A stretch of 31,396 nt of DNA from UBA1723 sp045641625 (GCA_045641625.1 JAZUHH010000034.1:1-31396), one strand, 5' to 3'; counted from the stretch's first letter, positions 16,930 through 25,614 are shown. Notes: generated by a model not told the origin, from the sequence alone. A program made the numbers and translations.

Positions 16930-16937
16930 TACTTTTG
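16930..16937 (+). promoter_or_regulatory. -7 element for the ABM monooxygenase gene
   Basis: TACTTTTG matches TAnnTTTG and lies 29 bp before the ATG. I see no clear -33 box. Confidence 0.5.
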
Positions 16938-16966
16938 CCCATAATTAAAATTCAAAACAAAGAGAG

Positions 16967-17242
16967 ATGATTAGACTTAATGTATTTATCAAGGTAGATG
17001 AGCGTAATCAGGCAGATCTTCTTGGAATTATCAAGCAGTTGGTTGACAATGCGCAGACAGAGGCTGGATGTGTAGCTTATGATGTTTTTGAGAGTTCTAC
17101 ACGTTTGGATGTTATGATGATATGTGAGACTTGGCAAGATAACGAGGCGCTAATCGCACATACTCAGAGCGATCTATACAAGGAGTTGGTGCCAAAGATG
17201 CACAAGATGGCTGAGTTCAAGACTGAGAAATTTGCTTTCTAA
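16967..17242 (+). CDS. Antibiotic biosynthesis monooxygenase (ABM)-domain protein
   Basis: This 91-residue single-domain protein has the ABM/YgiN ferredoxin-like fold pattern: IRLNVFIKVDE strand, QLVDNAQTEAGCVAYDVFES, DVMMICETWQDNEALIAH, and a C-terminal KTEKFAF strand. Relatives include quinol and anthrone monooxygenases that work without cofactors, usually as dimers, but most bacterial members have no known substrate. It is a single-gene unit with its own -7 element and terminator. It is probably cytoplasmic, with no signal peptide or membrane segment. Confidence 0.82.
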   Translation: MIRLNVFIKVDERNQADLLGIIKQLVDNAQTEAGCVAYDVFESSTRLDVMMICETWQDNEALIAHTQSDLYKELVPKMHKMAEFKTEKFAF

Positions 17243-17267
17243 TAAATAGAGGTAAACAAAAGAATTG

Positions 17268-17296
17268 AAGGTGCGACAGCTGTTGCACCTTTTTTG
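17268..17296 (+). terminator. Terminator after the ABM gene
   Basis: A 7-bp stem (17268-17274 with 17285-17291), extended inward by a G-T and three more pairs, is followed by T6. Confidence 0.85.
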
Positions 17297-17371
17297 TTTC
17301 TGCAAGTTTTTTTATAGTCACATCTCTCTGGCAATGCTTTCATAGTTTGTCAGAGACTTCAACAGATAAAA

Positions 17372-17608
17372 ATGGATTTGTTAAACAATTTGGGAAAACT
17401 ACATACAACTGATTTAGGAGTAAAAAGAATAAAGCGAAATCTATCCTTAGAGGTTGAGGATGTGGTTGATTGGTGCAGATTGCGTATCAAATCTCCTCAG
17501 GCAACGATTGAAAGAAGGGGGAAGAACTGGTATGTAAATGTTGATGGGAATGTCATAACGATAAACGCATATAGTTATACTATAATCACTGCGCACAAAG
17601 TAAAATGA
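17372..17608 (+). CDS. Small DUF3781-like protein
   Basis: This 78-residue protein has the pattern I recall for DUF3781: NLGKLHTTDLGVKRIKRNL at the start, VVDWCRLRI in the middle, and ERRGKNWYVNVDGNVITIN followed by YSYTIITAHK at the end. The function of the family is unknown. The C-terminal half looks like a small beta-meander, and there is no signal peptide. It lies between the ABM gene and the RSH gene on the same strand. I see no terminator before the RSH gene (88 bp), so they may share a transcript. Confidence 0.65.
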   Translation: MDLLNNLGKLHTTDLGVKRIKRNLSLEVEDVVDWCRLRIKSPQATIERRGKNWYVNVDGNVITINAYSYTIITAHKVK

Positions 17609-17696
17609 CATGTAAATCAAAAATGCCTCTTTCTTAAATTTTATAGAAAATAATACACTTTTAGAAAAGGAACAATAAGTTAAACGACACTGAAAA

Positions 17697-19889
17697 ATGG
17701 ACAATAACAAATACATATCAAGTTTAGAAAGGTTAAATTTATTTCTAACATCTGTAACAAATAGTTTAGGTGCAAACAAGCCTGAAGAAATAGAATATCT
17801 GAGATCTATATTTGCAAAAGCAGAATCCCTGTCTGAAGATGCTCCGGAATGGTTTGTCTTGACAAAAGGTATTGAAACAGCAGTGATTCTTGAAGAAGAG
17901 GTAAATATCGGTACTGCGGCTCCGATCGCTGAACTGCTCTATGTCTTTTCCAAAGCAGGGTTAGAGACTCTGGACAATATAAAGAAAACTGTTCCAGATC
18001 AGATATTTGCCCTTGTCGAAGGACTGTCAAGAGTTGACGATCTGTATGAACGAACTCACAGTGTGGAGAGCGAAAACTACAGAAAGCTTCTTATGTCAAT
18101 GGCACAGGATGTCCGTGTTATCATCGTCTTGATTTGTGAGGTGCTTTTCTATCTTCGAAACACTTCGCTCCTAACGGAAGACAGAACGCAGGAAATTGCG
18201 CGTGAGGCTTCATATTTGTTCTCTCCGTTGGCTCATCGTCTTGGTCTATACAAGGTCAAGTCGGAGTTGGAGGACCTTTCAATGAAGATGCTCCACCATG
18301 ACATATACAAGGAAATTGCAAAGAAACTGAACGAGACAAAGCGCTCTCGTGACCAATATATCCACGAGTTCATCGAGCCTTTGAAAAAGAAGCTTGAGGA
18401 CGCAGGTTTCAAGTTCCATATCAAGGGACGAACAAAGAGCATCTATTCGATTTGGAACAAGATCAAGAAGCAGAACACTACATTCGAGCATGTGTATGAC
18501 TTGTTTGCTGTCCGTGTGATTCTTGATACTCCATACGAGAGGGAGAAGAGCGACTGCTGGCAGGTTTACTCTATCTTGACAGACCAGTATCAGCCTAATC
18601 CTAAGAGACTTCGTGACTGGCTTTCAATACCAAAGAGCAACGGTTATGAAAGTTTGCACACGACAGTTATGGGACCTGGCGGAAAATGGGTCGAGGTGCA
18701 GATCCGAACTGAACGAATGGATGAAATTGCCGAGAAGGGATTTGCCGCCCATTTCAAATACAAAGGAGTAAAGGGTGAGAACAATCTTGATTCATGGATG
18801 GCGAACATCCGTGAAATTCTGGAGAATCCGGAGTCTGCCAACGACCAGGTAATGTCTGAGTTCAAGATGAACCTTTATGACAAGGAGGTGTTTATCTTTA
18901 CTCCTACCGGAGACCTTCTGCATTTGCCGAAGGGTGCCACAATTCTTGACTTTGCGTACTTGATCCATTCAAGGCTGGGCAACCAGTGCGTCGGTGGTCG
19001 AATTGCAGGTAAGAATGTGTCTATCCGTTACGAACTGAACAATGGAGACCAGGTCGAGATCCTTACTTCGCAACAGCAGAAGCCTAAGGAGGAGTGGCTG
19101 AATATCGTAAAGACATCAAAGGCCAAGAACAGGATCAAATCATTCTTGCGTGAGGAGGAGAATGAGAACGCAGCTCTTGGCAAGGAACTTCTAACACGTC
19201 GATTCAAGAATGCAAAGATTGACTTGGAGGAGTCTATCTTGGCAAAGACAATAAAGAAGATGCAGTACAAGATAACTACTGAGTTTTTTAGGGATCTTGG
19301 AACTGAACGTCTTGATGTTCAAAAGGTTAAAGATGTCTATCTGGAGATTCTTCACCATGAGCAGCATCCAGAATCGGACTACGAGACAAAGTCTGCGGAT
19401 ACTTTCGAGCATGTTTCGGATTTGGAGTCTCGTGCTTCCAAGGAGGATGTGCTTACCATAGACTCCAACCTGAAGGGCATACAGTATTCTTTGGCGAAAT
19501 GCTGCAACCCTATCTATGGAGACGATATTTTTGGATTTATACTAACTCAGGGAGGAATTAAGATCCATAGAACTGATTGTCCTAACGCTCCGCAGATGAT
19601 GCAGCGTTTCGGCTATCGCTACGTCAAGGCAAAGTGGAGCGGAAAGCAGGGCTCTCAGTACATCTGTACTCTTCGCGTCATTGGAAATGATGATATCGGT
19701 ATTGTTACTAACATCACTTCGCTTATACAGAAGGAAACTTCAGTGTCAATGCGCTCAATATCGGTCGATAGTGTTGATGGATTGTTCCAGGGACATATTT
19801 CCCTGACTGTTACAAACATCAAGGACATTGACAATATCGCACGAAAGATCAAGGCAATCAAGGGGGTTAAGTCTGTAGAACGTAATTGA
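17697..19889 (+). CDS. relA: Long RSH (p)ppGpp synthetase, degenerate hydrolase domain
   Basis: RSH enzymes make and break the alarmone (p)ppGpp. The 730-residue product has full-length RSH architecture: HD-like domain (about 20-190), synthetase (about 240-350), TGS (about 397-460), a Cys-rich segment LAKCCNPIYGDD near 600, and ACT (about 655-730). The synthetase looks intact: IKGRTKSIYSIW, YDLFAVRVIL, NGYESLHTTV, VEVQIRTERMDEIAEKGFAAH. The hydrolase looks dead: where active enzymes have HDVVEDT this one reads LLYVFSKAG, and where they have LADRLHNMRT it reads ICEVLFYLRNTS. So it should be a RelA-type synthetase, with hydrolysis done by another RSH elsewhere. The gene symbol follows from that reading. 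Its stop is next to the tatD start. Confidence 0.9.
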   Translation: MDNNKYISSLERLNLFLTSVTNSLGANKPEEIEYLRSIFAKAESLSEDAPEWFVLTKGIETAVILEEEVNIGTAAPIAELLYVFSKAGLETLDNIKKTVPDQIFALVEGLSRVDDLYERTHSVESENYRKLLMSMAQDVRVIIVLICEVLFYLRNTSLLTEDRTQEIAREASYLFSPLAHRLGLYKVKSELEDLSMKMLHHDIYKEIAKKLNETKRSRDQYIHEFIEPLKKKLEDAGFKFHIKGRTKSIYSIWNKIKKQNTTFEHVYDLFAVRVILDTPYEREKSDCWQVYSILTDQYQPNPKRLRDWLSIPKSNGYESLHTTVMGPGGKWVEVQIRTERMDEIAEKGFAAHFKYKGVKGENNLDSWMANIREILENPESANDQVMSEFKMNLYDKEVFIFTPTGDLLHLPKGATILDFAYLIHSRLGNQCVGGRIAGKNVSIRYELNNGDQVEILTSQQQKPKEEWLNIVKTSKAKNRIKSFLREEENENAALGKELLTRRFKNAKIDLEESILAKTIKKMQYKITTEFFRDLGTERLDVQKVKDVYLEILHHEQHPESDYETKSADTFEHVSDLESRASKEDVLTIDSNLKGIQYSLAKCCNPIYGDDIFGFILTQGGIKIHRTDCPNAPQMMQRFGYRYVKAKWSGKQGSQYICTLRVIGNDDIGIVTNITSLIQKETSVSMRSISVDSVDGLFQGHISLTVTNIKDIDNIARKIKAIKGVKSVERN

Positions 19890-19891
19890 TT

Positions 19892-20662
19892 ATGATCATA
19901 GATACTCATTCTCATATCTATTTGGACGAGGATTTCGCAGAGGACAAGGCGGAGGTTGTGGACAGGCTGAAGCAGGCTGGAGTAGGCAAGGTTATTCTGC
20001 CGAACGTGGATGCTTCGACAATTTCGCAAATGCTTGACCTGTATAATACTGACAAGTCCTTGTTCTTCCCTACTATGGGACTACATCCTACAGAGGTCAA
20101 GGACGACTACAAGTCGGTTCTTGGTGATGTAATCTATCCGAATCTAACTTCGGAAATGATTGCTGTCGGTGAAATCGGAATAGATCTTTATTGGGAGCAG
20201 GACAAACTTGCAGAGCAGACTGATGCTTTCGAGATGCAGGTGGATTGGGCAATAGAAAAGAACCTTCCAATCATCATTCATCAGCGCTCTGCACTGCAGG
20301 AGACTTTGGATTCCCTAAAAAAGTTCGACAAGTCCAAGCTAAGGGGAGTCTTCCATTGCTTCGGAGGAACATTGGAGGAAGCTAACGTAATTCTGGGGTC
20401 CGGAGACTTTGTCCTTGGTATAGGGGGAGTGCTCACCTACAAGAAATCAGATATTTCAAAGTGCATGTCTGATATTCCTCTTGACAGGGTGGTCGTGGAA
20501 ACAGATGCTCCATATCTTGCTCCTACACCTAATCGAGGCAAGAGAAATGAAACGTCATTCATAGTCCATACAGTCCAAAAAATGGCAGATTTGACAGGAA
20601 GAACTTTTGATGAGATTGCAGACATAACAACCCGGAATGCTGAGAGAATTTTCGGAATCTGA
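19892..20662 (+). CDS. tatD: TatD family metal-dependent hydrolase
   Basis: TatD proteins are amidohydrolase-superfamily enzymes with metal-dependent DNase or exonuclease activity in the cytoplasm. The product (256 residues from this start) shows the full set of metal ligands: DTHSHIY at the start, GEIGIDLYW near 90, IIHQRSA near 130, FHCFGGT near 155, and VETDAPYLAPTPNRGKRNE near 205. I chose the ATG at 19892 because DTHSH begins three residues later, as is usual. A TTG six bases earlier would overlap the RSH stop. The genes are 2 bp apart, so they are co-transcribed. Confidence 0.92.
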   Translation: MIIDTHSHIYLDEDFAEDKAEVVDRLKQAGVGKVILPNVDASTISQMLDLYNTDKSLFFPTMGLHPTEVKDDYKSVLGDVIYPNLTSEMIAVGEIGIDLYWEQDKLAEQTDAFEMQVDWAIEKNLPIIIHQRSALQETLDSLKKFDKSKLRGVFHCFGGTLEEANVILGSGDFVLGIGGVLTYKKSDISKCMSDIPLDRVVVETDAPYLAPTPNRGKRNETSFIVHTVQKMADLTGRTFDEIADITTRNAERIFGI

Positions 20663-20668
20663 TAAAGC

Positions 20669-20712
20669 AATGATAGATTATTGTACCATAAACGATAGTC
20701 TATCATTTTTTT
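20669..20712 (+). terminator. Terminator after tatD
   Basis: A 9-bp perfect stem (20669-20677 with 20699-20707) and a 21-nt loop are followed by T-rich sequence. Confidence 0.8.
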
Positions 20713-20783
20713 ATTCACTCAACTCTTGCATAGTATAGTGATTTGACGTTTATTTGCTCAACGATTTCAAAAAACAAAATATC

Positions 20784-22670
20784 ATGAAGAGATTTTTTAT
20801 TTCATTGCTTTCTTTGTTTTTGGTTGCGCCAATGTGGTCTATCACCCGCCAGAAATTTGACTTTGTGGTTGGAAGGGACGGAACGTGGGCTCAGGCTAAG
20901 GCGGCTGCAGAGGCGTCAAATAAATCTCGTTTCTATATATTCTTCCCTAACGGATCTTATGATTTCGGATCCACTACCGGAGACGGCAATCAGATGACCA
21001 CATTCAACAAGGCCAACGTGTCTTTGATAGGGCAGAGCATGGATGGAGTGGTCTGCTATAACAAGGCGATCCAGGAGGCGATTTCTACTACTGCGACACT
21101 GAGTGTTACGAAGGGAGGTCTATATTTCCAGGACATTACTTTGCAGAACAAGGGACAAGTTGCGGCAGGATCCTTTGCCGGAAGATTCGTGGCTTTCCAA
21201 GACCAGGGAGACAAGAATATCCTTGTGCGCGTTAAGATGCTTTCTACACAGGACACTTATTACAGTACAAAGGCGGCGCGCAGAACATACCTTGAGGACT
21301 GCGAGATTCACGGAACTGTTGACTTTATTTGCGGAGGAGGAGACATCTTCTTCAACAAATGCAATATATGGCTAGAGAACAGGTCAAACAATGTCATCAC
21401 AGCTCCTGCGGGAAGCGGTAAGTGGGGCTATGTTTTTTCCGGATGTACTATAGACGGAGATGGTATTAACGAGGGAGGATATCGTCTTGGTCGTCCCTGG
21501 AACAATCTTGCATCTTCGGTGTTCATTAACACGACAATGAAGAAGAAGCCTCATGCTTCTGGTTGGGGTGATCCTATGAATGTTGTTCCGACAAAATTCG
21601 CAGAGTACAACAGTCGTGATGCCTATGGCAATCAGATAGACTTGTCCAAGCGCAGAAGTTTCTATGACTTTACTGACAAGAACGGTGCCTATCATTCAAC
21701 AACCATAAATCCGGTAATGTCCGCACAGGAGGCTGCCGGATATACAGTCTCTAATGTTTGTTCCGGTACAGACGGATGGGCTCCTGACAAGTTGGCCCAA
21801 CAGGTTTCTGCTCGTATGCTTTCTGCTGATGGCAATGAGTTGTCTTGGAATCATGATGATAAGGCTTTGTGCTATTTCATCTTCGCAAACGGAGTATATG
21901 TTGACCATACCATAGACAACAAATATACTGTTGGTAATGTCAATGTAAATGTGACCTATACTGTCAGAGCTGCAAACGAAATGGGCGGTTTGGGCCCTGA
22001 GTCTAACGGAGTGAAACTCCAGGAAGAGAAGGTTTCCGAGAATGAACATATCTTTCATTTCGATAATGGTGCGACATCAAAGCGAGAGGGTACTGAGTTC
22101 GACAATGTATGGACTTGTTCTGACAATGGGTTCAAAGATTTTGGATGGTCCATAACTTCGCGTGATGACAAGGCAATCCTATATGGAAACAACATATCTT
22201 TTCGTGGCAAGGAGTACAAGACATTCAAGTCATCCAACGGAGCACAGTCAACGATAAAAATGCCCGAAGGTTACAAAGCTACAAAGGTGACATTTATAGG
22301 TTATACGAATGATGCAAGTGTTTCTTCTGTCCTTACAGAGATTGACGGAAAGTCAGCTTCAATGACAATGGATGCCAAAGTTCAGTCAAGCGGAACTCTG
22401 ACAACACCTTCAAGAATAGAGTACGACTTTACTGACGAACCTTGCAATGAGTTTACCTTCACATTCGGAACAAAGCAGGCGTGCTTCATTATCGTTTTGG
22501 AGAGCGAGTATTGCGGATGCAGAAAGCCTGGAGGAACAGATACATCGCTAAAGGTAATAAATGTAGATTTTGATGAGCCTAGGCAGATATTCAACATTTA
22601 CGGACAACCTGTAAAGGAGATGAAGAAGGGTTCAATCTACATTATAAATGGAGAAAAGTTCATTTTCTAA
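20784..22670 (+). CDS. Pectinesterase (CE8) with Fn3-like and short T9SS-like C-terminal parts
   Basis: Pectin methylesterase removes methyl esters from homogalacturonan, outside the cytoplasm. The product (628 residues from this start) begins with a signal peptide (MKRFFISLLSLFLVAPMWS), which is why I prefer ATG 20784 to an upstream ATG at 20754. The CE8 beta-helix covers about 20-330, with catalytic Asp157 in QDTYY, Asp180 in GTVDFICGG, and Arg237 in LGRPW. A Fn3-like segment (about 345-415) and a beta-rich domain (about 425-575) follow. The last 40 residues (IFNIYGQPVKEMKKGSIYII, then NGEKF) match the short type A-like tail common on secreted Prevotella enzymes. It suggests type IX export and surface attachment or release. 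Confidence 0.9.
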   Translation: MKRFFISLLSLFLVAPMWSITRQKFDFVVGRDGTWAQAKAAAEASNKSRFYIFFPNGSYDFGSTTGDGNQMTTFNKANVSLIGQSMDGVVCYNKAIQEAISTTATLSVTKGGLYFQDITLQNKGQVAAGSFAGRFVAFQDQGDKNILVRVKMLSTQDTYYSTKAARRTYLEDCEIHGTVDFICGGGDIFFNKCNIWLENRSNNVITAPAGSGKWGYVFSGCTIDGDGINEGGYRLGRPWNNLASSVFINTTMKKKPHASGWGDPMNVVPTKFAEYNSRDAYGNQIDLSKRRSFYDFTDKNGAYHSTTINPVMSAQEAAGYTVSNVCSGTDGWAPDKLAQQVSARMLSADGNELSWNHDDKALCYFIFANGVYVDHTIDNKYTVGNVNVNVTYTVRAANEMGGLGPESNGVKLQEEKVSENEHIFHFDNGATSKREGTEFDNVWTCSDNGFKDFGWSITSRDDKAILYGNNISFRGKEYKTFKSSNGAQSTIKMPEGYKATKVTFIGYTNDASVSSVLTEIDGKSASMTMDAKVQSSGTLTTPSRIEYDFTDEPCNEFTFTFGTKQACFIIVLESEYCGCRKPGGTDTSLKVINVDFDEPRQIFNIYGQPVKEMKKGSIYIINGEKFIF

Positions 22671-22691
22671 GATTATTTTGATATTTGAGAC

Positions 22692-22736
22692 AATGCTCTA
22701 TAGTGCTTTTATGGTTCTGTAGAGCATTTCTTATTT
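22692..22736 (+). terminator. Terminator after the pectinesterase gene
   Basis: A 9-bp stem (22692-22700 with 22720-22728) and a 19-nt loop are followed by T-rich sequence. Confidence 0.75.
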
Positions 22737-22746
22737 GTTTTTGTAT

Positions 22747-22754
22747 TACTTTTG
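22747..22754 (+). promoter_or_regulatory. -7 element for the HD hydrolase gene
   Basis: TACTTTTG fits TAnnTTTG and lies 23 bp before ATG 22778. It supports that start over the longer open frame from 22685, which would run through both the terminator and this box. Confidence 0.55.
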
Positions 22755-22777
22755 CAATAACCAAAATAAAGAATGTT

Positions 22778-23314
22778 ATGGATCCATTACAGATAATAGA
22801 AAAATACTATGACAGGAACAGCGAGCTTTATCGCATCCTAGTCAGCCACAGTAAAGACGTTACAAGAAAAGCTTTGGAATTGGCGGCAAAGCATCCTGAA
22901 CTTAAAATTGATACCAAGTTTGTGAGCGAGGCTGCCATGCTTCACGATATAGGTATTTTCAAGACTTTCGCACCTGATATATGTTGCGAGGGTACTGAGG
23001 CCTATATTTGTCACGGATACCTTGGCAGTGAGCTAATGATGCAGGAGGGTTTCCCTCGTCATGCTTTGGTTTGTGAGCGTCACACAGGTACAGGTCTTTC
23101 CCTTGACAAGATTATCGAGAAAGATTTGCCCGTTCCTCATCGTGATATGCGTCCTGTAAGTATAGAGGAGCAGTTGATTTGCTTTGCTGACAAGTTCTTT
23201 AGCAAGACCCATCTTGGAGAGGAGAGGGATGTGCGCAAGGCCAGAGTTAAACTCGAGAAGTTCGGATATGACTCATTGAAGCAGTTTGATGCCTGGTGCA
23301 AGATGTTCCTGTGA
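22778..23314 (+). CDS. HD-domain (HDIG) phosphohydrolase
   Basis: This 178-residue cytoplasmic protein has the HD superfamily metal site: a first His in LVSHSKDVTRKAL, His-Asp in AMLHDIGIF, His in YICHGYLGSELM, His in VCERHTGTG, and Asp in LICFADKFFSK. HD proteins hydrolyse phosphate esters of nucleotides or related molecules, but the substrate cannot be read. The ATG at 22778 is chosen because the preceding 31 codons look like translated promoter and terminator sequence. It is a single-gene unit between the pectinesterase and the CE1 esterase. A link to sugar breakdown is not evident. Confidence 0.85.
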   Translation: MDPLQIIEKYYDRNSELYRILVSHSKDVTRKALELAAKHPELKIDTKFVSEAAMLHDIGIFKTFAPDICCEGTEAYICHGYLGSELMMQEGFPRHALVCERHTGTGLSLDKIIEKDLPVPHRDMRPVSIEEQLICFADKFFSKTHLGEERDVRKARVKLEKFGYDSLKQFDAWCKMFL

Positions 23315-23340
23315 GGCTGACGTTGGTTATGAAAGCTATT

Positions 23341-23374
23341 GAGTGTATTGTTTAGGCAGTACACTCTTTTTTTT
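23341..23374 (+). terminator. Terminator after the HD gene
   Basis: A 7-bp stem (23341-23347 with 23360-23366) and a 12-nt loop are followed by T8. Confidence 0.85.
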
Positions 23375-23384
23375 GCAGTAAACG

Positions 23385-23416
23385 TTTGTTCGTGTCATCA
23401 CTAATCTCTAATTTTG
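23385..23416 (+). promoter_or_regulatory. Promoter of the CE1 esterase gene
   Basis: TTTG at 23385-23388, a 20-bp spacer and TAATTTTG at 23409-23416 match the Bacteroidetes -33/-7 pattern well. Confidence 0.7.
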
Positions 23417-23449
23417 GCGTGTAATTAGAAAAACTAGAACTATATAGAT

Positions 23450-24607
23450 ATGAAAAGAGTATTATTGGCTGCATGTGCCTCATGTTTGGCATTACATGTT
23501 TCAAGTCAGGAGAACCTGTGGTGGAAGACTCCCGTTAATTCTCCGGAAGTAAACAAAGACAACACAGTAACATTCCGATTGAAGGCACCTAACGCAAAAT
23601 TCGTTGAGGTTGTCGGAGACTTCCTTTCAAAGGACGAAAAGGCCGAAATGAAGATGGAGAGCGATGGTGTGTGGGAATACACTACAACCAAGTCGCTTAG
23701 CCCGGAATTGTACAGCTATTCCTTTATGATGGACGGAGTGAAAATATCTGACCCATCGAATGTGTTCATGTCAAGAGACGTTGTGACTATCAGCAATCTG
23801 TTCATGATAGACGGGAAGGAGAGCGAACTTTACAAAGTTCAAAATGTAGGTCATGGCTCTCTCTGCAAGGTTTGGTATCATAGCGACAAGCTGAATGCAG
23901 ACAGACGCATTACTGTTTACACTCCGGCAGGATACGAGACAGGCAAGCAGAAGTATCCGGTCTTGTACCTTTTGCATGGAATGGGAGGAGATGAGGATTC
24001 CTGGTCAACATTGGGACGTGCCGCCCAGATTCTGGACAACTTGATTGCACAAGGCAAGGCTAAGCCGATGATTGTAGTTATGACAAACGGAAATGCTGAT
24101 TTGCAGGCAGCGTGGGGCGAAGCTCCGGCAGGTTATGTTACACCCACTATTGAACTGCCAAAGACTACAGACGGATCTTTCGAGGACGCTTTCCCAGAGG
24201 TGGTTTCTTTTGTAGACAAGGCATTCAGAACCATCCCCAAGAAGCAGTCCAGAGCTATTGCCGGATTGTCCATGGGAGGTTTCCATTCGATGCAGATTTC
24301 AAAGGAGTATCCTTCACTTTTCAATTATGTCGGACTTTTCTCTGCTTCAGCCAGATTCGAGGGAAGACAACCTTCTCATATCTATGACAACTGCGAGGCA
24401 AAGATAAAGGCGCAGTTCGCCCAGAACCCGGCTCTATATTGGATTGCTATCGGCAAAGAGGATTTCCTTTATGCAGAGAACCAAAAGTTGAGAAAGTTCC
24501 TTGATGACAACAAGTTCCCTTATACATACGTCGAAAGTGAGGGAGGACACATCTGGAAGAACTGGAGAAACTATTTGAGCCAGTTTGTCCCATTGCTTTT
24601 CAAGTAA
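23450..24607 (+). CDS. CE1-type esterase with N-terminal E-set/CBM48-like domain
   Basis: Secreted alpha/beta-hydrolase of the esterase D/feruloyl esterase type, likely removing acyl groups from plant polysaccharides. The 385-residue product has a signal peptide (residues 1-20, MKRVLLAACASCLALHVSSQ). An Ig-like E-set/CBM48 domain (about 28-115) has VTFRLKAPNAKFVEVVGDF and a YSYSFMMDG strand. The catalytic domain (about 140-385) has VLYLLHGMGGDEDSW, nucleophile Ser274 in AGLSMGGFH, and His367 in EGGHIWKNW. The acid residue is probably Asp in IGKEDF. This architecture is common in Bacteroidetes feruloyl/acetyl xylan esterases. The substrate is inferred from the family. It could act together with the nearby pectinesterase. 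Confidence 0.87.
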   Translation: MKRVLLAACASCLALHVSSQENLWWKTPVNSPEVNKDNTVTFRLKAPNAKFVEVVGDFLSKDEKAEMKMESDGVWEYTTTKSLSPELYSYSFMMDGVKISDPSNVFMSRDVVTISNLFMIDGKESELYKVQNVGHGSLCKVWYHSDKLNADRRITVYTPAGYETGKQKYPVLYLLHGMGGDEDSWSTLGRAAQILDNLIAQGKAKPMIVVMTNGNADLQAAWGEAPAGYVTPTIELPKTTDGSFEDAFPEVVSFVDKAFRTIPKKQSRAIAGLSMGGFHSMQISKEYPSLFNYVGLFSASARFEGRQPSHIYDNCEAKIKAQFAQNPALYWIAIGKEDFLYAENQKLRKFLDDNKFPYTYVESEGGHIWKNWRNYLSQFVPLLFK

Positions 24608-24636
24608 CCAAGGATAGTAGGATATAAGAAATAAAT

Positions 24637-24664
24637 AAGGCGTGCCGCATTGCGGTACGCCTTT
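24637..24664. terminator. Bidirectional terminator between the esterase gene and dapA
   Basis: A 12-bp stem (24637-24648 with 24652-24663, one G-T pair) and a 3-nt loop lie between two convergent genes. T-rich sequence follows on the plus strand, and the minus side is also A/T-rich. Confidence 0.85.
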
Positions 24665-24689
24665 GTTGTATTGTCTGTGGAACCAGTCT

Positions 24690-25583
24690 TTATTTCAAGA
24701 TTCCAAGGTTCTTCATCTCTGCAACAAGCTTAGCCTTGTTCTCTGGAGCCATAGGGCATAGAGGAAGTCTGTACACCTCCTTGATCATTCCCATTTCAGC
24801 AAGTGCTGCCTTCACAGGAATTGGATTGCTCTCGATGAATAGCAGAGAGAACAAGTTTCTGTACTTGTAGTGTAGCTCAAGAGCCTTTTCAAGGTTGCCC
24901 TCCAAGCTGTACTTCATCATTGCTGCAAAGTCTGCAGGAATAACTCCCGCTGCAACAGAGATACATCCGTCTGCACCAAGAAGGTTAGAAACCATAGAAG
25001 TTGCGTCATCTCCCGAATATATCTTGAATCCGGGCTTTCTGCCGGCAACAAGAGCCTCAATGCTTGCGATGTTTCCACTCGCCTCCTTGATTCCCACTAT
25101 GTTAGGGTACTTCTCGGCAAGAGCAAGGGTTGTCTCCACATTGATCTTTGATCCTGTACGACCAGGAACATTATACATGATGATAGGAACGTCAACTGCT
25201 TCCGCCACAGCGGCAAAATGCTCGTACATTCCCTTTTGTGATGGCTTATTATAGTAAGGTCCCACAACAAGAACAGCATCAACACCCGCAGCCTTAGCAG
25301 TACCAGTATATTTGATGCACTCGGCTGTGCAGTTGCTACCAGTACCAGCAATTACCTTCATTCTACCTGCAACCTTCTTTACTGTGTGTGCAAACATCTC
25401 GGCGTCTTCCTCCTCTGTAAGAGTTGGAGTTTCGCCCGATGTACCACAAACCACTACTCCGGCAGTGCCGTTGGATGCGTAGAAATCCAACATTCTGTCG
25501 AATGCCGCATAATCTACCTTTCCGTTTTCAAGAAATGGGGTAGCCAAGGCTATTATAGAACCTGTTAATTCAAAATTTGCCAT
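24690..25583 (-). CDS. dapA: 4-hydroxy-tetrahydrodipicolinate synthase
   Basis: DapA condenses pyruvate with aspartate semialdehyde, the first committed step to diaminopimelate and lysine, in the cytoplasm. The 297-residue TIM barrel has GTSGETPTL (about residues 47-55), the catalytic Tyr137 in IIMYNVPGRTG, and the Schiff-base Lys166 in GIKEASGN. ISVAAGVIPADF near the C-terminal half is also typical. Length and motifs match the family closely. The gene is transcribed alone on the minus strand, with a -7 box 32 bp upstream and a shared convergent terminator downstream. Diaminopimelate also feeds the peptidoglycan pathway. Confidence 0.96.
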   Translation of the reverse strand: MANFELTGSIIALATPFLENGKVDYAAFDRMLDFYASNGTAGVVVCGTSGETPTLTEEEDAEMFAHTVKKVAGRMKVIAGTGSNCTAECIKYTGTAKAAGVDAVLVVGPYYNKPSQKGMYEHFAAVAEAVDVPIIMYNVPGRTGSKINVETTLALAEKYPNIVGIKEASGNIASIEALVAGRKPGFKIYSGDDATSMVSNLLGADGCISVAAGVIPADFAAMMKYSLEGNLEKALELHYKYRNLFSLLFIESNPIPVKAALAEMGMIKEVYRLPLCPMAPENKAKLVAEMKNLGILK

Positions 25584-25614
25584 GTTATTATTGATTCATT
25601 ATCGTTTCCTTGTG

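Noticed and set aside
17697..18300. Bifunctional RelA/SpoT with active hydrolase
   Set aside because: The conserved His-Asp metal ligands are absent from the N-terminal domain.
22685..22777. N-terminal extension of the HD protein as a membrane anchor
   Set aside because: The extension is translated terminator and promoter sequence; the HD domain is complete from ATG 22778.
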